A stretch of DNA of 64,000 nucleotides, from the NCBI RefSeq assembly GCF_034421375.1, contig NZ_CP139779.1, positions 3,038,001 to 3,102,000 of the forward strand. The letters are read 5' to 3'. The notes beneath the pieces were generated by a model. The model was given only the letters and a program-made list of their open reading frames with translations. It was not told where the DNA came from and made no database searches. Shown here one piece after another: positions 16,959 to 25,149 of this stretch. The position numbers and the translations under genes are program-made. The stretch's first letter is position 1; the number at the start of each line of letters is the position of its first letter. This DNA comes from Microbacterium invictum. Lineage in GTDB: Bacteria; Actinomycetota; Actinomycetes; Actinomycetales; Microbacteriaceae.

Positions 16959-16987
16959 ATACTCTTCCGTTTCCCGAGGGCTGTCAA
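16959..16987 (-). promoter_or_regulatory. Sigma70 promoter for the MFS-hydrolase operon
   Basis: On the minus strand a perfect -35 box TTGACA (16982-16987) is followed after 17 bp by GAGTAT (16959-16964). The MFS start codon lies about 37 bp downstream. The tandem GATTCGGAAT element directly follows. Confidence 0.65.
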
Positions 16988-16999
16988 TAGACTTCTCGC

Positions 17000-17506
17000 A
17001 TGAGTCCCGAGCGCACACCCTCCGAAGAACTCGAACGCAGCCGCACCGAGGCATCCGAGGTCAGCTGGGCGCTCCGCGATCTGAATCGCGCCACCGCCGA
17101 CCTCGATCGGGCCCTGGCGGATCACATGCGCCTCCGGCCCATGGACTACGACGCCATCGGCCACGTCATGGACGCCGAGCGCGACCCGCTCGGCACGCTC
17201 GAGCTCGCCGCACGACTGCGGATCAGCCCGGGGTCGGCGACCGAGCTCGTCGACCGGCTCGAGAAGGCCGGGCACGTCCGGCGGGAGCGCAGCCGGACCG
17301 ATCGGCGCCGCGTGCAGGTGAGCGTCACTCCGCACGCGATCGCTCAGGTCCTCGGCGACCTCGGGCCGCTCTTCCGCCTGCTCGACGACCTCGCCGCAGG
17401 GTACCCGCCCGCCGAGCAGGAGGTCATCGCCGGATTCCTCCGCGGCGCCGCGGAGCGCACGCGCACGTTCATGGCGACCCTGGATGCTGATACCCTCCCT
17501 ACGTGA
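17000..17506 (+). CDS. MarR-family transcriptional regulator
   Basis: A 168-residue winged-helix protein. The recognition helix region is LELAARLRISPGSATELVDRLEKAGHVRRERSRTDRRRVQVSVT, where the wing R-x-D-R-R-x-V is typical of MarR. N-terminal and C-terminal helices would form the dimer interface. No ribosome site is visible before the ATG at 17000 and the upstream spacer is short, so a leaderless transcript is possible. Divergent from the MFS-hydrolase operon, with a candidate operator between, it most likely represses that exporter and itself until a toxic ligand binds. Confidence 0.85.
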   Translation: MSPERTPSEELERSRTEASEVSWALRDLNRATADLDRALADHMRLRPMDYDAIGHVMDAERDPLGTLELAARLRISPGSATELVDRLEKAGHVRRERSRTDRRRVQVSVTPHAIAQVLGDLGPLFRLLDDLAAGYPPAEQEVIAGFLRGAAERTRTFMATLDADTLPT

Positions 17507-17604
17507 CCCTGACGTGTCGTTGTTGTGAGTGAGCGCCGCTCGGCGCGCCTTCGACGACCACTCACCTCCGGCTGCCACGAGCGGCCCCGACTCAGGAACA
17601 CACC

Positions 17605-18555
17605 GTGCGCTACGCCTCCCACGTCGCCGATCTCGTCGGCCACACCCCCCTCGTCCGCCTGAACCGCGTCGTCGCCGACGTGAAGCCCACCGTCCTGGCG
17701 AAGGTCGAGTACTTCAACCCCGGCGGCTCGGTGAAGGACCGCATCGCCCGCCGCATGATCGACGCCGCCGAAGAGAGCGGCCAGCTGAAGCCCGGCGGCA
17801 CCATCGTCGAGGGCACGAGCGGAAACACCGGCGTGGGCCTGGCCTTGGTCGCCCTCCAGCGCGGCTACCGCATGATCTTCGTCGTGCCCGAGAAGTTCTC
17901 CGGCGAGAAGACGGCGGTCCTCCGCGCCTACGGCGCCGAGATCGTCACCGTTCCGACGAACGTGCCGCCGGATCATCCGGACTCCTACTACTCGGTCAGC
18001 GATCGCCTCGCCGCCGAGATCCCGGGCGCATTCAAGCCCAACCAGTTCGCCAACATCAACGGTCCGCTCTCGCACTACGAGACCACCGGCCCCGAGATCT
18101 GGGATGACACCGAGGGCCGCGTCACCCACTTCGTCGCGGGTATCGGCACGGGCGGCACGATCACCGGTACGGGGAAGTATCTGAAGGATGTCTCCGACGG
18201 CCGCGTCACGGTCATCGGCGCCGACCCCGAGGGGTCGATCTACTCCGGCGGTCCCGTGCACGGCTACCTCGTCGAGGGGGTCGGCGAGGACTTCTGGCCC
18301 ACCACGTTCGACCCGAGCGTCGTCGACCGCTACGAGCGGGTCGACGACCGCGAGTCGTTCGAGATGACCCGCCGGCTGGCGCGCGAGGAGGGCCTCCTCG
18401 TCGGCGGATCGTGCGGCATGGCGGTCGTCGCGGCCCTGCGCACCGCCCGCGAGCTCAGTGAGGACGATGTCGTCGTCGTCATCCTCCCCGATTCGGGCCG
18501 CGGCTATGTCAGCAAGATCTTCGATGACGAGTGGATGACGAGGAACCTGCCGTGA
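17605..18555 (+). CDS. Cystathionine beta-synthase, catalytic core only
   Basis: A 316-residue PLP enzyme of fold type II. The PLP lysine lies in NPGGSVKDRIA (about 37-47), the phosphate loop GTSGNTGVGLAL follows, and GIGTGGTITGTGKYL and VGGSCGMAVVAAL are conserved. Motif by motif it resembles mycobacterial Cbs, which joins serine and homocysteine to cystathionine. It ends at SKIFDDEWMTRNLP, where Cbs proteins of about 460 residues continue into a pair of regulatory CBS domains. The GTG start follows AGGAACACACC. Its stop overlaps the start of the cystathionine gamma-synthase gene (GTGA), and the two make a reverse transsulfuration or cysteine pathway. An O-acetylserine-using variant cannot be excluded. 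Confidence 0.85.
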   Translation: MRYASHVADLVGHTPLVRLNRVVADVKPTVLAKVEYFNPGGSVKDRIARRMIDAAEESGQLKPGGTIVEGTSGNTGVGLALVALQRGYRMIFVVPEKFSGEKTAVLRAYGAEIVTVPTNVPPDHPDSYYSVSDRLAAEIPGAFKPNQFANINGPLSHYETTGPEIWDDTEGRVTHFVAGIGTGGTITGTGKYLKDVSDGRVTVIGADPEGSIYSGGPVHGYLVEGVGEDFWPTTFDPSVVDRYERVDDRESFEMTRRLAREEGLLVGGSCGMAVVAALRTARELSEDDVVVVILPDSGRGYVSKIFDDEWMTRNLP

Positions 18556-19733
18556 GCGTCGACAACAGCACCCCCGATGCGCAGACCCGCCGCTTCGACA
18601 GTCTCGCCGTCCACGCCGGGCAGGAGTTCGATGCCACCACCGGCGCGGTGATCCCGCCCGTTCACTTCTCCACCACGTTCGCGCAGGACGGCATCGGCGG
18701 GCTCCGCCAGGGCTACGAGTACGGCCGCAGCGGCAACCCGACCCGCACGGCGCTGCAGCGGCAGCTCGCGGCGCTCGAGGGCGGCGCCCACGCGTTCTCG
18801 TTCTCGTCGGGCCTCGCCGCCGAAGACGCGCTCCTGCGCGCAACGCTGAAGCCCGGCGACAGCGTGCTGCTCGGCAACGACGTCTACGGCGGCACCCACC
18901 GGCTGCTCGCCCGGGTGCTCGCCCCCTGGGGTGTCGAGATGCGCACGGTGGAGATGTCCGACCCCGAAGCCGTGCGTGCGTCGCTCGCCGAGCGCCCCGC
19001 GCGGCTGGTGTGGGTCGAGACGCCGTCGAACCCCCTGCTGAAGATCACCGACATCGCCGAGCTCGTCGCGATCGGGCACGAGGCCGGAGCCCTCGTCGTC
19101 GTCGACAACACCTTCGCCACGCCCGCCCTGCAGCGCCCGCTCACCCTCGGCGCCGACGTCGTGGTGCACTCGGTGACGAAGTACCTCGGCGGGCACTCGG
19201 ATGTCGTCGGCGGGGCGCTCGTGCTCGATGACGACGAACTGGCCGAGAAGATCGGGTTCCTGCAGTTCGCCGTCGGTGCGGTCTCGGGCCCGATGGACGC
19301 GTGGCTGGCATCGCGGGGCATCAAGACGCTCGGAATCCGGATGGCGCGCCACAGCGCCAATGCCGCCGCGATCGCCGCCTTCCTCCGAGATCACTCCCAC
19401 GTTGCGCGCGTGTACTACCCGGGGCTGGAGGACCATCCCGGTCACGCGATCGCCTCGCGCCAGATGTCGGACTTCGGCGGGATCGTCTCGGTCGCCTTCG
19501 AGTCGGGCGAGCTCGCCCGCCGGTTCGCGGAGTCGACGACGCTCTTCCAGCTCGCCGAGTCTCTCGGCGGCGTGGAGTCGCTGGTGAACTACCCCGACGC
19601 GATGACCCACGCCTCGGTGCGCGGCACCGATGCGGCGGTGCCGGTCGAGGTCGTGCGCCTGTCGGTGGGGATCGAGGACCCCGCCGACCTCATCGCCGAC
19701 ATCGAGCAGTCACTGCGCCTCGCCACGCGCTGA
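18552..19733 (+). CDS. metB: Cystathionine gamma-synthase/lyase
   Basis: A 393-residue PLP enzyme of the Cys/Met metabolism family. Visible motifs are YEYGRSGNPTR (phosphate contacts), VWVETPSNPLLKITDI, VVVDNTFATPALQRPL and the PLP lysine in VVHSVTKYLGGHSDV; MTHASVR occurs near the C-terminus. The GTG start overlaps the stop of the cystathionine beta-synthase gene by 4 bp. Family members with this sequence act as gamma-synthase (O-acyl- or phosphohomoserine plus cysteine) or as gamma-lyase. Operon pairing with Cbs makes gamma-lyase activity in cysteine formation equally plausible, so the symbol is tentative. Confidence 0.8.
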   Translation: MSVDNSTPDAQTRRFDSLAVHAGQEFDATTGAVIPPVHFSTTFAQDGIGGLRQGYEYGRSGNPTRTALQRQLAALEGGAHAFSFSSGLAAEDALLRATLKPGDSVLLGNDVYGGTHRLLARVLAPWGVEMRTVEMSDPEAVRASLAERPARLVWVETPSNPLLKITDIAELVAIGHEAGALVVVDNTFATPALQRPLTLGADVVVHSVTKYLGGHSDVVGGALVLDDDELAEKIGFLQFAVGAVSGPMDAWLASRGIKTLGIRMARHSANAAAIAAFLRDHSHVARVYYPGLEDHPGHAIASRQMSDFGGIVSVAFESGELARRFAESTTLFQLAESLGGVESLVNYPDAMTHASVRGTDAAVPVEVVRLSVGIEDPADLIADIEQSLRLATR

Positions 19734-19758
19734 GCGGGCCGCCGAGCGGATCCGGAGA

Positions 19759-20685
19759 TCAGACCATCGCCCCGCGGGCGAGCCGGATCTCCCGGCGCCC
19801 GGCTGTGCTGGCGGCCCACCCGGAACGGATGACGCGCAGCGCGTCGCGCACGAGCTCGATCCCGTCGTCGTAGGGCGTGCGCCAGATCGCCAGCATGTCG
19901 GCGACGGGTTCGGCCAGGATCGTCCGCGAGAAGGCCTCGACGCCGAACCTCCCCCGATATCCGTCGTCGAGGGCCTGCGTGACGAGCCGCGGGATGTCGA
20001 CCGCCCCGCCCGAGAGCGCGCCGCGCCCCGACTGACCCAGCTCCAGATAGGCCAAGCGCGGCAGTGCGAGACGGATCGCTCCCGCGAGGTCCGACTCCTC
20101 GACGGCCATATGGAAGGTGTCGAGGTGGATGCGGAGGTTCTCCGACCCGCTCTCCTCGGCGAACCGCATCGCCTGCGCAGCGGTGTTCACCGCCGAGGTC
20201 TCGTAGCGGTTCAGCACCTCGAAGGTCATCGCGATGCCGAGATCCGCCGCCTCGTCGGCGACCGCGCCGACGAGGCGCGCGGCCTCCTCGAGGCGGCGCC
20301 GGGGCACGGGGGCTCCGGGCGAGCCGAAGATCCCGTACGGCACGCCGTTCATCTGATCGCCGCCGAGCTCGGCGGTCAGGCGCAGCGACTGCCGCAGCGC
20401 GGCGACGCCCGCCGCCCGCTCGTCCGGATCATCGGAGGAGACATCGGCACCGGGGGCCTGCCCGGCGATGGTGATGGGTGAGACGTGCCAGCGCTCGAGG
20501 CTGTCCCGCAGCCCGCGAGCATCCGTGGCGGCCGGATCGAGTGGCGGGAGGACGATCCGGTGGATGCCGAGATCGGCGAGCGCGGGGAGCGCCCGATCCA
20601 GGCTCTCGGGCGAGGCGTCGGCGACGAGCACATTGAGGTGGCACGCCACATCGAGGCTCATCGGGATTTCGGTGGAGCCGGTCAT
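19759..20685 (-). CDS. Sugar phosphate isomerase/epimerase (xylose-isomerase-like TIM barrel)
   Basis: A 308-residue TIM-barrel protein. Acidic residues and histidines placed like the metal ligands of tagatose 3-epimerase-type enzymes are seen: Glu in AMTFEVLNRYE, Asp-His in IHLDTFHMAVEE, His absent but Glu in YLELGQSGRG, and Glu in FGVEAFSRT. The family normally has E-D-H-E; LELGQSGR replaces the common H-x-x-x-x-R-x-x-P-G. The ATG overlaps the stop of the SDR gene by one base (TGATG). As the last gene of the importer operon it probably epimerises or isomerises a free ketose or sugar acid made by the dehydrogenases. A longer start to include MTGSTE is used; MSLDVACHL eight codons in is an alternative. 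Confidence 0.75.
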   Translation of the reverse strand: MTGSTEIPMSLDVACHLNVLVADASPESLDRALPALADLGIHRIVLPPLDPAATDARGLRDSLERWHVSPITIAGQAPGADVSSDDPDERAAGVAALRQSLRLTAELGGDQMNGVPYGIFGSPGAPVPRRRLEEAARLVGAVADEAADLGIAMTFEVLNRYETSAVNTAAQAMRFAEESGSENLRIHLDTFHMAVEESDLAGAIRLALPRLAYLELGQSGRGALSGGAVDIPRLVTQALDDGYRGRFGVEAFSRTILAEPVADMLAIWRTPYDDGIELVRDALRVIRSGWAASTAGRREIRLARGAMV

Positions 20686-21467
20686 CAGAACACCGGGAGG
20701 TCCAGCCGCTGCTTGAACACCGAGTAGCCGTCGTCGACGTGCACCACCGTGCCGTTGATGACGTTCGCCTCGTCCGAGGCGAGGAAGGCCACCACGTCGG
20801 CGATCTCGGACGGCTGGGTCATGGTGTTGCGCAGCTGCTCCGAGGCGAACACCGTCTTCAGCTCGTCGCTGAACTGATTGATGATCGCCGTCCCGACCCG
20901 CCCTGGCGTGATCGCCACCACCCGGATGCCGTGCTCGGCCAGCTCGTACGCGGCAGAGCGGGTGAAGGAGATGACCGCCGCCTTGGCGGCGCTGTAGCTG
21001 AAGGCGAGTTCCGCTGCCTGCTCGCCGTAGATCGAGGAGGTGTTGATGATCACCCCGGGAGTCCCCTGGTCGCGGAACTGTCTCGCCGCGGCGAGGATGC
21101 CGTAGTACACGCCATCCTGATCCACGCGGATCATCGGCACGTAGTCCTTCGCCGGGTCGTGATCCAGGAGCGGCGTGCCGCCGGCGATGCCGGCGTTGTT
21201 GAAGATGACGTCGAGCTTGCCGAAGGTCGACACGGCGGTCGCGACCATCTGCTCCACCTCGGCGAAATCCGACACGTCGACCCGGCACGCCGCGGTCATG
21301 CCGGCATGGCCGGCGGCGTCCACCTCGGCGACGGCGCGCTCGGCCGCCTCGAGGGAGATGTCGGCGATGAGCACCTTCGCGCCCTCGCGGACGAACTTGT
21401 CGACGGTGGCGCGGCCGATACCGCTCGCGCCGCCGGTGATGACGGCGACCTTGCCTTCCAGGCGCAT
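20685..21467 (-). CDS. Short-chain dehydrogenase/reductase (classical SDR)
   Basis: A 260-residue SDR with TGGASGIGRAT at residues about 11-21, VIFNNAGIAGG, catalytic Ser in INTSSIYGEQ and YSAAKAAVISF with Tyr and Lys. VLIADISLE after beta-2 suggests NAD. The C-terminal NGTVVHVDDGYSVFKQ is family-like. AAGGAA precedes the ATG. It follows the binding-protein gene after a strong hairpin and is coupled to the isomerase gene. Likely oxidises a polyol or sugar hydroxyl in the island's pathway. Confidence 0.85.
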   Translation of the reverse strand: MRLEGKVAVITGGASGIGRATVDKFVREGAKVLIADISLEAAERAVAEVDAAGHAGMTAACRVDVSDFAEVEQMVATAVSTFGKLDVIFNNAGIAGGTPLLDHDPAKDYVPMIRVDQDGVYYGILAAARQFRDQGTPGVIINTSSIYGEQAAELAFSYSAAKAAVISFTRSAAYELAEHGIRVVAITPGRVGTAIINQFSDELKTVFASEQLRNTMTQPSEIADVVAFLASDEANVINGTVVHVDDGYSVFKQRLDLPVF

Positions 21468-21504
21468 GGGGATTCCTTTCACTGGTGACCTCTCGCTGGT
21501 GGCG

Positions 21505-21542
21505 CTCGGGGGCGGGCCCCGAGAGAAGAGCCCGCCCCCGAG
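21505..21542 (-). terminator. Intercistronic hairpin after binding-protein gene
   Basis: Perfect 13-bp arms (21505-21517 and 21530-21542) with a 12-nt loop. It lies between the binding-protein stop and the SDR start and lacks a T-run. It probably stabilises the binding-protein message or partly terminates, as at 4812-4843. Confidence 0.6.
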
Positions 21543-21550
21543 GATCTGCG

Positions 21551-22549
21551 TCAGCCGAGCTGGTCGGACGGGGTGATGTCGTCGGCGTTCTCGGTGGTGA
21601 CCAGCGTCGTGGCCTCCTCCTCGAAGTTCGATGGCGCCGAGCCCGACGAGCGCCACTGGGCGATCGCCTCCAGGACGGCATCGTTGATCAGCGGCCACGG
21701 CTGCTCGACCGTGGCGAGCATCGTGCCGGCCTTCACCGCCGCGATGGCCTCGCTCGTGGCATCCACGCCCGTGACGGCGACGTCGGCGCCGGCTTCGGTG
21801 ACGGCCTGCACGGCACCCAGAGCCGCGTCATCCCAGCCGACCCAGACGGCGTCGAGGCCGTCGGGGTTCGCCGACAGGTAGTCGGCGACGAGGGCCAGCG
21901 CCTCGGTGCGACCGGTGGCCGGCGACACGACCTGCTGGATCTCGCCACCGGCGAGCGTGGCGCCGCCGGCCTCGACCGCTTCGGCGGCGAGCGCGGCACG
22001 GGTGCGGATGCCGGCGTGCGGGTCGTGCCCGATCACCATGATGTTCTTGCCCTCGAGACCGCCGATGGCGTCGGAGATCGCGCCCATGGTCTGGTCGACG
22101 ATGCCCTGCTGATCGGTGGTGATGTTCAGCGCGTAGGCGTCGGTGGGCTCGACGCCGGCGTCGATGGCGAACATCGGGATGCCGGCATCCTTCACCGCGG
22201 TCACGATCGAACCGATCGAGGCGACGTCGGTGTAGCCGTTGTACACGAGGTCGGCGCCCTGTCCGATCGCGCTCTCGACGGCGGGGTTCATCTTCTGGAA
22301 GTCGAAGTCGCCCTGCACCATGGTGAGCTCCCAGCCGAGCTCATCGGCCTGCTCCTCCACCGCCTTGACCCACCAGGCGCCGATGGGCGTCTGGTTGCCG
22401 GAGGTGAAGGCCACGACGCGCAGCGGCTCGTCGCCGCCGCCTCCGGCGTCACCTCCGCCTCCGCCCGAGCCGGATCCCCCGGCGCATCCGGCGAGCGCGA
22501 GGGCGCCGGCCACGGTGAGGACTGCGAATGCCCTGATTCTGTTACGCAC
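21551..22549 (-). CDS. Sugar ABC substrate-binding lipoprotein (RbsB/YtfQ-like)
   Basis: A 332-residue protein with signal peptide and lipobox LAGC (Cys22), then a Gly-rich spacer. The mature type 1 fold begins LRVVAFTSGNQTPIGAWWVKAVEEQADELGW, with AIGQGADLVYNGY and TDQQGIVDQTMGAIS typical of ribose/galactofuranose-type binders. The GTG at 22549 has AAAGGAG upstream; no better ATG exists. It is the third component of the importer with the permease at 22624-23613 and ATPase at 23615-25144. Ligand unknown, presumably a sugar or polyol. Confidence 0.85.
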   Translation of the reverse strand: MRNRIRAFAVLTVAGALALAGCAGGSGSGGGGGDAGGGGDEPLRVVAFTSGNQTPIGAWWVKAVEEQADELGWELTMVQGDFDFQKMNPAVESAIGQGADLVYNGYTDVASIGSIVTAVKDAGIPMFAIDAGVEPTDAYALNITTDQQGIVDQTMGAISDAIGGLEGKNIMVIGHDPHAGIRTRAALAAEAVEAGGATLAGGEIQQVVSPATGRTEALALVADYLSANPDGLDAVWVGWDDAALGAVQAVTEAGADVAVTGVDATSEAIAAVKAGTMLATVEQPWPLINDAVLEAIAQWRSSGSAPSNFEEEATTLVTTENADDITPSDQLG

Positions 22550-22623
22550 TTCTCTACTCCTTTGTGATGGTTGCGTTTTTTCTCGGTGCCCCGGCGCGGG
22601 TGTCGCCGGGTGAGTGAGAACGC

Positions 22624-23613
22624 CTAGCGTTCTCGGTTCTTGAACGAGCTGAGGGTGACCGCGGCGATGATGATGATGCCGGTGACGACCTGCTGGACGT
22701 ACGCGTTGACGCCCAGGATGTTCAGGCCGTTGCTCATGACGCCGATGATCGCGACGCCGACCATCGTTCCGACGATGTTGGCGGCGCCCGAGCGGACGAT
22801 CGTCATGCCGAGGAAGACGGCGGCGACCGAGAACATGAGGTTGTCCTCGCCCTGGATGGCGCTGGCGCTTCCGAGCCGCGCAGCCAGGAGCACTCCGCCG
22901 ATGGCGGCGACGAGGCCCGCCGCCGAGAAGGCCAGGAATCGTGCCCGCTTGACGTTCACGCCCGACAGCCGCGAGACCTCGGCGTTGCCGCCGATCGCGT
23001 ACCAGCGACGACCGAGCGTGGTGTAGCGCAGGATGAACCACAGCACCGCCGAGATCGCGATGGCGATGAAGACCGGCAGGGGGATCTCGAGGAACCGTCC
23101 CTGGCCGAGGGCGTTGAACTCCGGAGGCAGGTTGAACAGCGTCGTGCCCTGGGTCACGAGGAAGGCGAGCCCGATGACGGAGGTCATCGTCGCCAGTGTC
23201 GCCACGAACGCCGAGAGGTTCAGGAACGCCACCAGCGCCCCGTTGATCATGCCGATGAGCAGGCCCACGAAGAGCGCGATCGCGATGGCCGGCATGACCG
23301 GCACACCCTGGAGCATGAGGGATGCCGCGACGGCGCCCGCGAGCGCCGAGGTCGCCGCGACCGAGAGGTCGAAGTCGCCGACGACCATGACGAGGGTCTG
23401 CGCTCCGGCGATGATCGCCAGGATCGACACCTGGTAGAGGATGTTGCGGACGTTGGTGAAGGTCAGGAAGACGTCGGGCCGCATGGCGAAGAAGAAGACG
23501 ACCAGGAGCACGAGGGCGACGACGGTGCCGCCCTGCATGAGCCGGGTGCCGACGTTGCGGGCGTGACCGGCCACCATCACCGCGCCGGTGCGTTCCTTTT
23601 CCGTGGTGGTCAT
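22624..23613 (-). CDS. Sugar ABC permease (RbsC-like)
   Basis: A 329-residue membrane protein with eight to ten hydrophobic segments. The motif VVGDFDLSVAATSAL stands where ribose permeases have G-G-I-D-L-S-V-G, so one glycine and isoleucine are replaced by D-F. Its ATG is 1 bp after the stop of the ATPase gene, so translation is coupled. It forms the channel, as a homodimer, of the importer encoded here. The substrate is unknown. Confidence 0.88.
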   Translation of the reverse strand: MTTTEKERTGAVMVAGHARNVGTRLMQGGTVVALVLLVVFFFAMRPDVFLTFTNVRNILYQVSILAIIAGAQTLVMVVGDFDLSVAATSALAGAVAASLMLQGVPVMPAIAIALFVGLLIGMINGALVAFLNLSAFVATLATMTSVIGLAFLVTQGTTLFNLPPEFNALGQGRFLEIPLPVFIAIAISAVLWFILRYTTLGRRWYAIGGNAEVSRLSGVNVKRARFLAFSAAGLVAAIGGVLLAARLGSASAIQGEDNLMFSVAAVFLGMTIVRSGAANIVGTMVGVAIIGVMSNGLNILGVNAYVQQVVTGIIIIAAVTLSSFKNRER

Positions 23614-23614
23614 G

Positions 23615-25144
23615 TCAGACCGCCTTTCCGTAGCAGTAGGACAGGAGGATCTCGTCGTCGGCGCCCTCGGCGGGGACCTCGCACGAGACGCGACCTTCGT
23701 GGAGGATGAGGATGCGGTCGCTCATGCCGATGAGTTCCGGGAGCTCGGAGCTCACGGCGATGACAGCGGTGCCCTGCGCGGCGAGCTGGCGGATCAGCCG
23801 GTAGATCTCCGCCTTGGTCCCCACGTCGATACCGCGGGTGGGTTCGTCCATCAGGAGCACCCGGGGGTTCCGGGCGAGCATCTTGGCGAGCACGACCTTC
23901 TGCTGGTTGCCGCCCGAGAGCTCGCCGACGGGCTGGCGCGGGCTTCGTGCCTTGATGCGGAGGTCGGCCATACCGCGCTTGGCGATGTCGGAGACGCGGT
24001 TGCCGGCGACGTAGCCGGCGGAGCTGACGGTGCCGAGATTGGCGAGGGTGATGTTGTCCTGGATCGAGGCGCCGAGGATGACACCCTGGCTCCGGCGCTC
24101 TTCGGGGACGAGCGCGATGCCCGCCTCGAGAGCGCGCCCGACCCCGCCCCGCCGGGGCAGGGTCTTCTCGCCGACGGCGATCTCGCCGGCGGTGTGGCGC
24201 TGCGCGCCGGCCATGAGGCGCAGCAGCTCGCTGCGGCCCGAGCCGGCGAGCCCGCCGATCCCGAGCACCTCGCCGGCGTGGACGGTGAGGGAGACGTCCG
24301 ACACCCGCCGGCCGCTGAGCCCCGTCACCGTCATGACGGGCGTCGCCGTCGTCGTCCCCCGGTCGGGGTAGAGGGCGTCGGGGGAACGCCCCACCATGAG
24401 GGAGATGACCTCGTCGATATGGGACTCGGCGACGGGCTTGGTGATGATCGTCTCGCCGTTGCGCATGATCGTCAGCCGGTCGCAGAGCTCGAAGACCTCT
24501 TCGAGGCGGTGGGAGACGTAGACGATCGACACCCCCTCGTCGCGCAGCGACCGCAGGACGGCGAACAGGTCGCGGATCTCGGTGTCGGTCAGCGACGCGG
24601 TCGGCTCGTCGAGGATCAGCACCCGCGCATCGGTGGCCAGGGCCCGGGCGAAGGCGACCATGGTCTGCTGCACGGGAGAGAGCTCGCCGGCGAGCCTGCC
24701 GAGCGGGATCTTCTGGTTGATGCGCTGGAGCTGCTCCTTCGCGCGGCGGCGCAGCTGCGCCCAGCGCACCACGCCGGCCATGCTCGGGGTCTCCTCCCCG
24801 AGCAGGATGTTCTCGGCGACGCTGATCGAGGGGACGATCGACAGCTCCTGGTACAGGGCGACGATGCCGGCTCGGTTCGCGGCGCGGACGCTGGCGAAGT
24901 GCACGTCCTCGTCGTTCAACCGGATCGACCCCGCATCGGGCTCGTGGATGCCGGTGATGATCTTGATGAGGGTCGATTTGCCGGCACCGTTCTCGCCGAG
25001 GAGGGCGTGGATCTCGCCGGGCCGCACCTCGAGCCGCGCGCCGCTGAGGGCGTGCACGCCCTCGAAGCGCTTCACGATCCCCTCCACCTGGAGGGTCGGC
25101 GTGGGGGTTCCCACTGTCTGCGGACGTTCTTCCACGGTCGTCAT
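23615..25144 (-). CDS. Sugar ABC transporter ATPase, duplicated (RbsA-like)
   Basis: A 509-residue CUT2 ATPase with two nucleotide-binding halves. Half one has Walker A GENGAGKST near residue 50, signature-like LSPVQQTMVAFARAL and Walker B VLILDEPTASL. Half two has the usual degenerate GLAGSGRSELL and the signature LSGGNQQKVVLAKML, then LLMDEPTRGIDVG. The ATG at 25144 follows GAGGAG; a longer frame extends to 25177 inside the upstream gene. It lies between the MDR dehydrogenase gene (5 bp upstream) and the permease (1 bp downstream). Unlike the importer at 2.2-7.1 kb, this ATPase is not fused to a permease. Confidence 0.9.
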   Translation of the reverse strand: MTTVEERPQTVGTPTPTLQVEGIVKRFEGVHALSGARLEVRPGEIHALLGENGAGKSTLIKIITGIHEPDAGSIRLNDEDVHFASVRAANRAGIVALYQELSIVPSISVAENILLGEETPSMAGVVRWAQLRRRAKEQLQRINQKIPLGRLAGELSPVQQTMVAFARALATDARVLILDEPTASLTDTEIRDLFAVLRSLRDEGVSIVYVSHRLEEVFELCDRLTIMRNGETIITKPVAESHIDEVISLMVGRSPDALYPDRGTTTATPVMTVTGLSGRRVSDVSLTVHAGEVLGIGGLAGSGRSELLRLMAGAQRHTAGEIAVGEKTLPRRGGVGRALEAGIALVPEERRSQGVILGASIQDNITLANLGTVSSAGYVAGNRVSDIAKRGMADLRIKARSPRQPVGELSGGNQQKVVLAKMLARNPRVLLMDEPTRGIDVGTKAEIYRLIRQLAAQGTAVIAVSSELPELIGMSDRILILHEGRVSCEVPAEGADDEILLSYCYGKAV

Positions 25145-25149
25145 GCTCC

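Noticed and set aside
15303..17003. 566-codon plus-strand frame over the MFS gene
   Set aside because: Antisense to a 14-helix transporter; composition is strongly charged and repetitive.
17507..17604. SAM- or cobalamin-type riboswitch before the transsulfuration pair
   Set aside because: The 98-bp leader shows no conserved riboswitch core that I can recognise.
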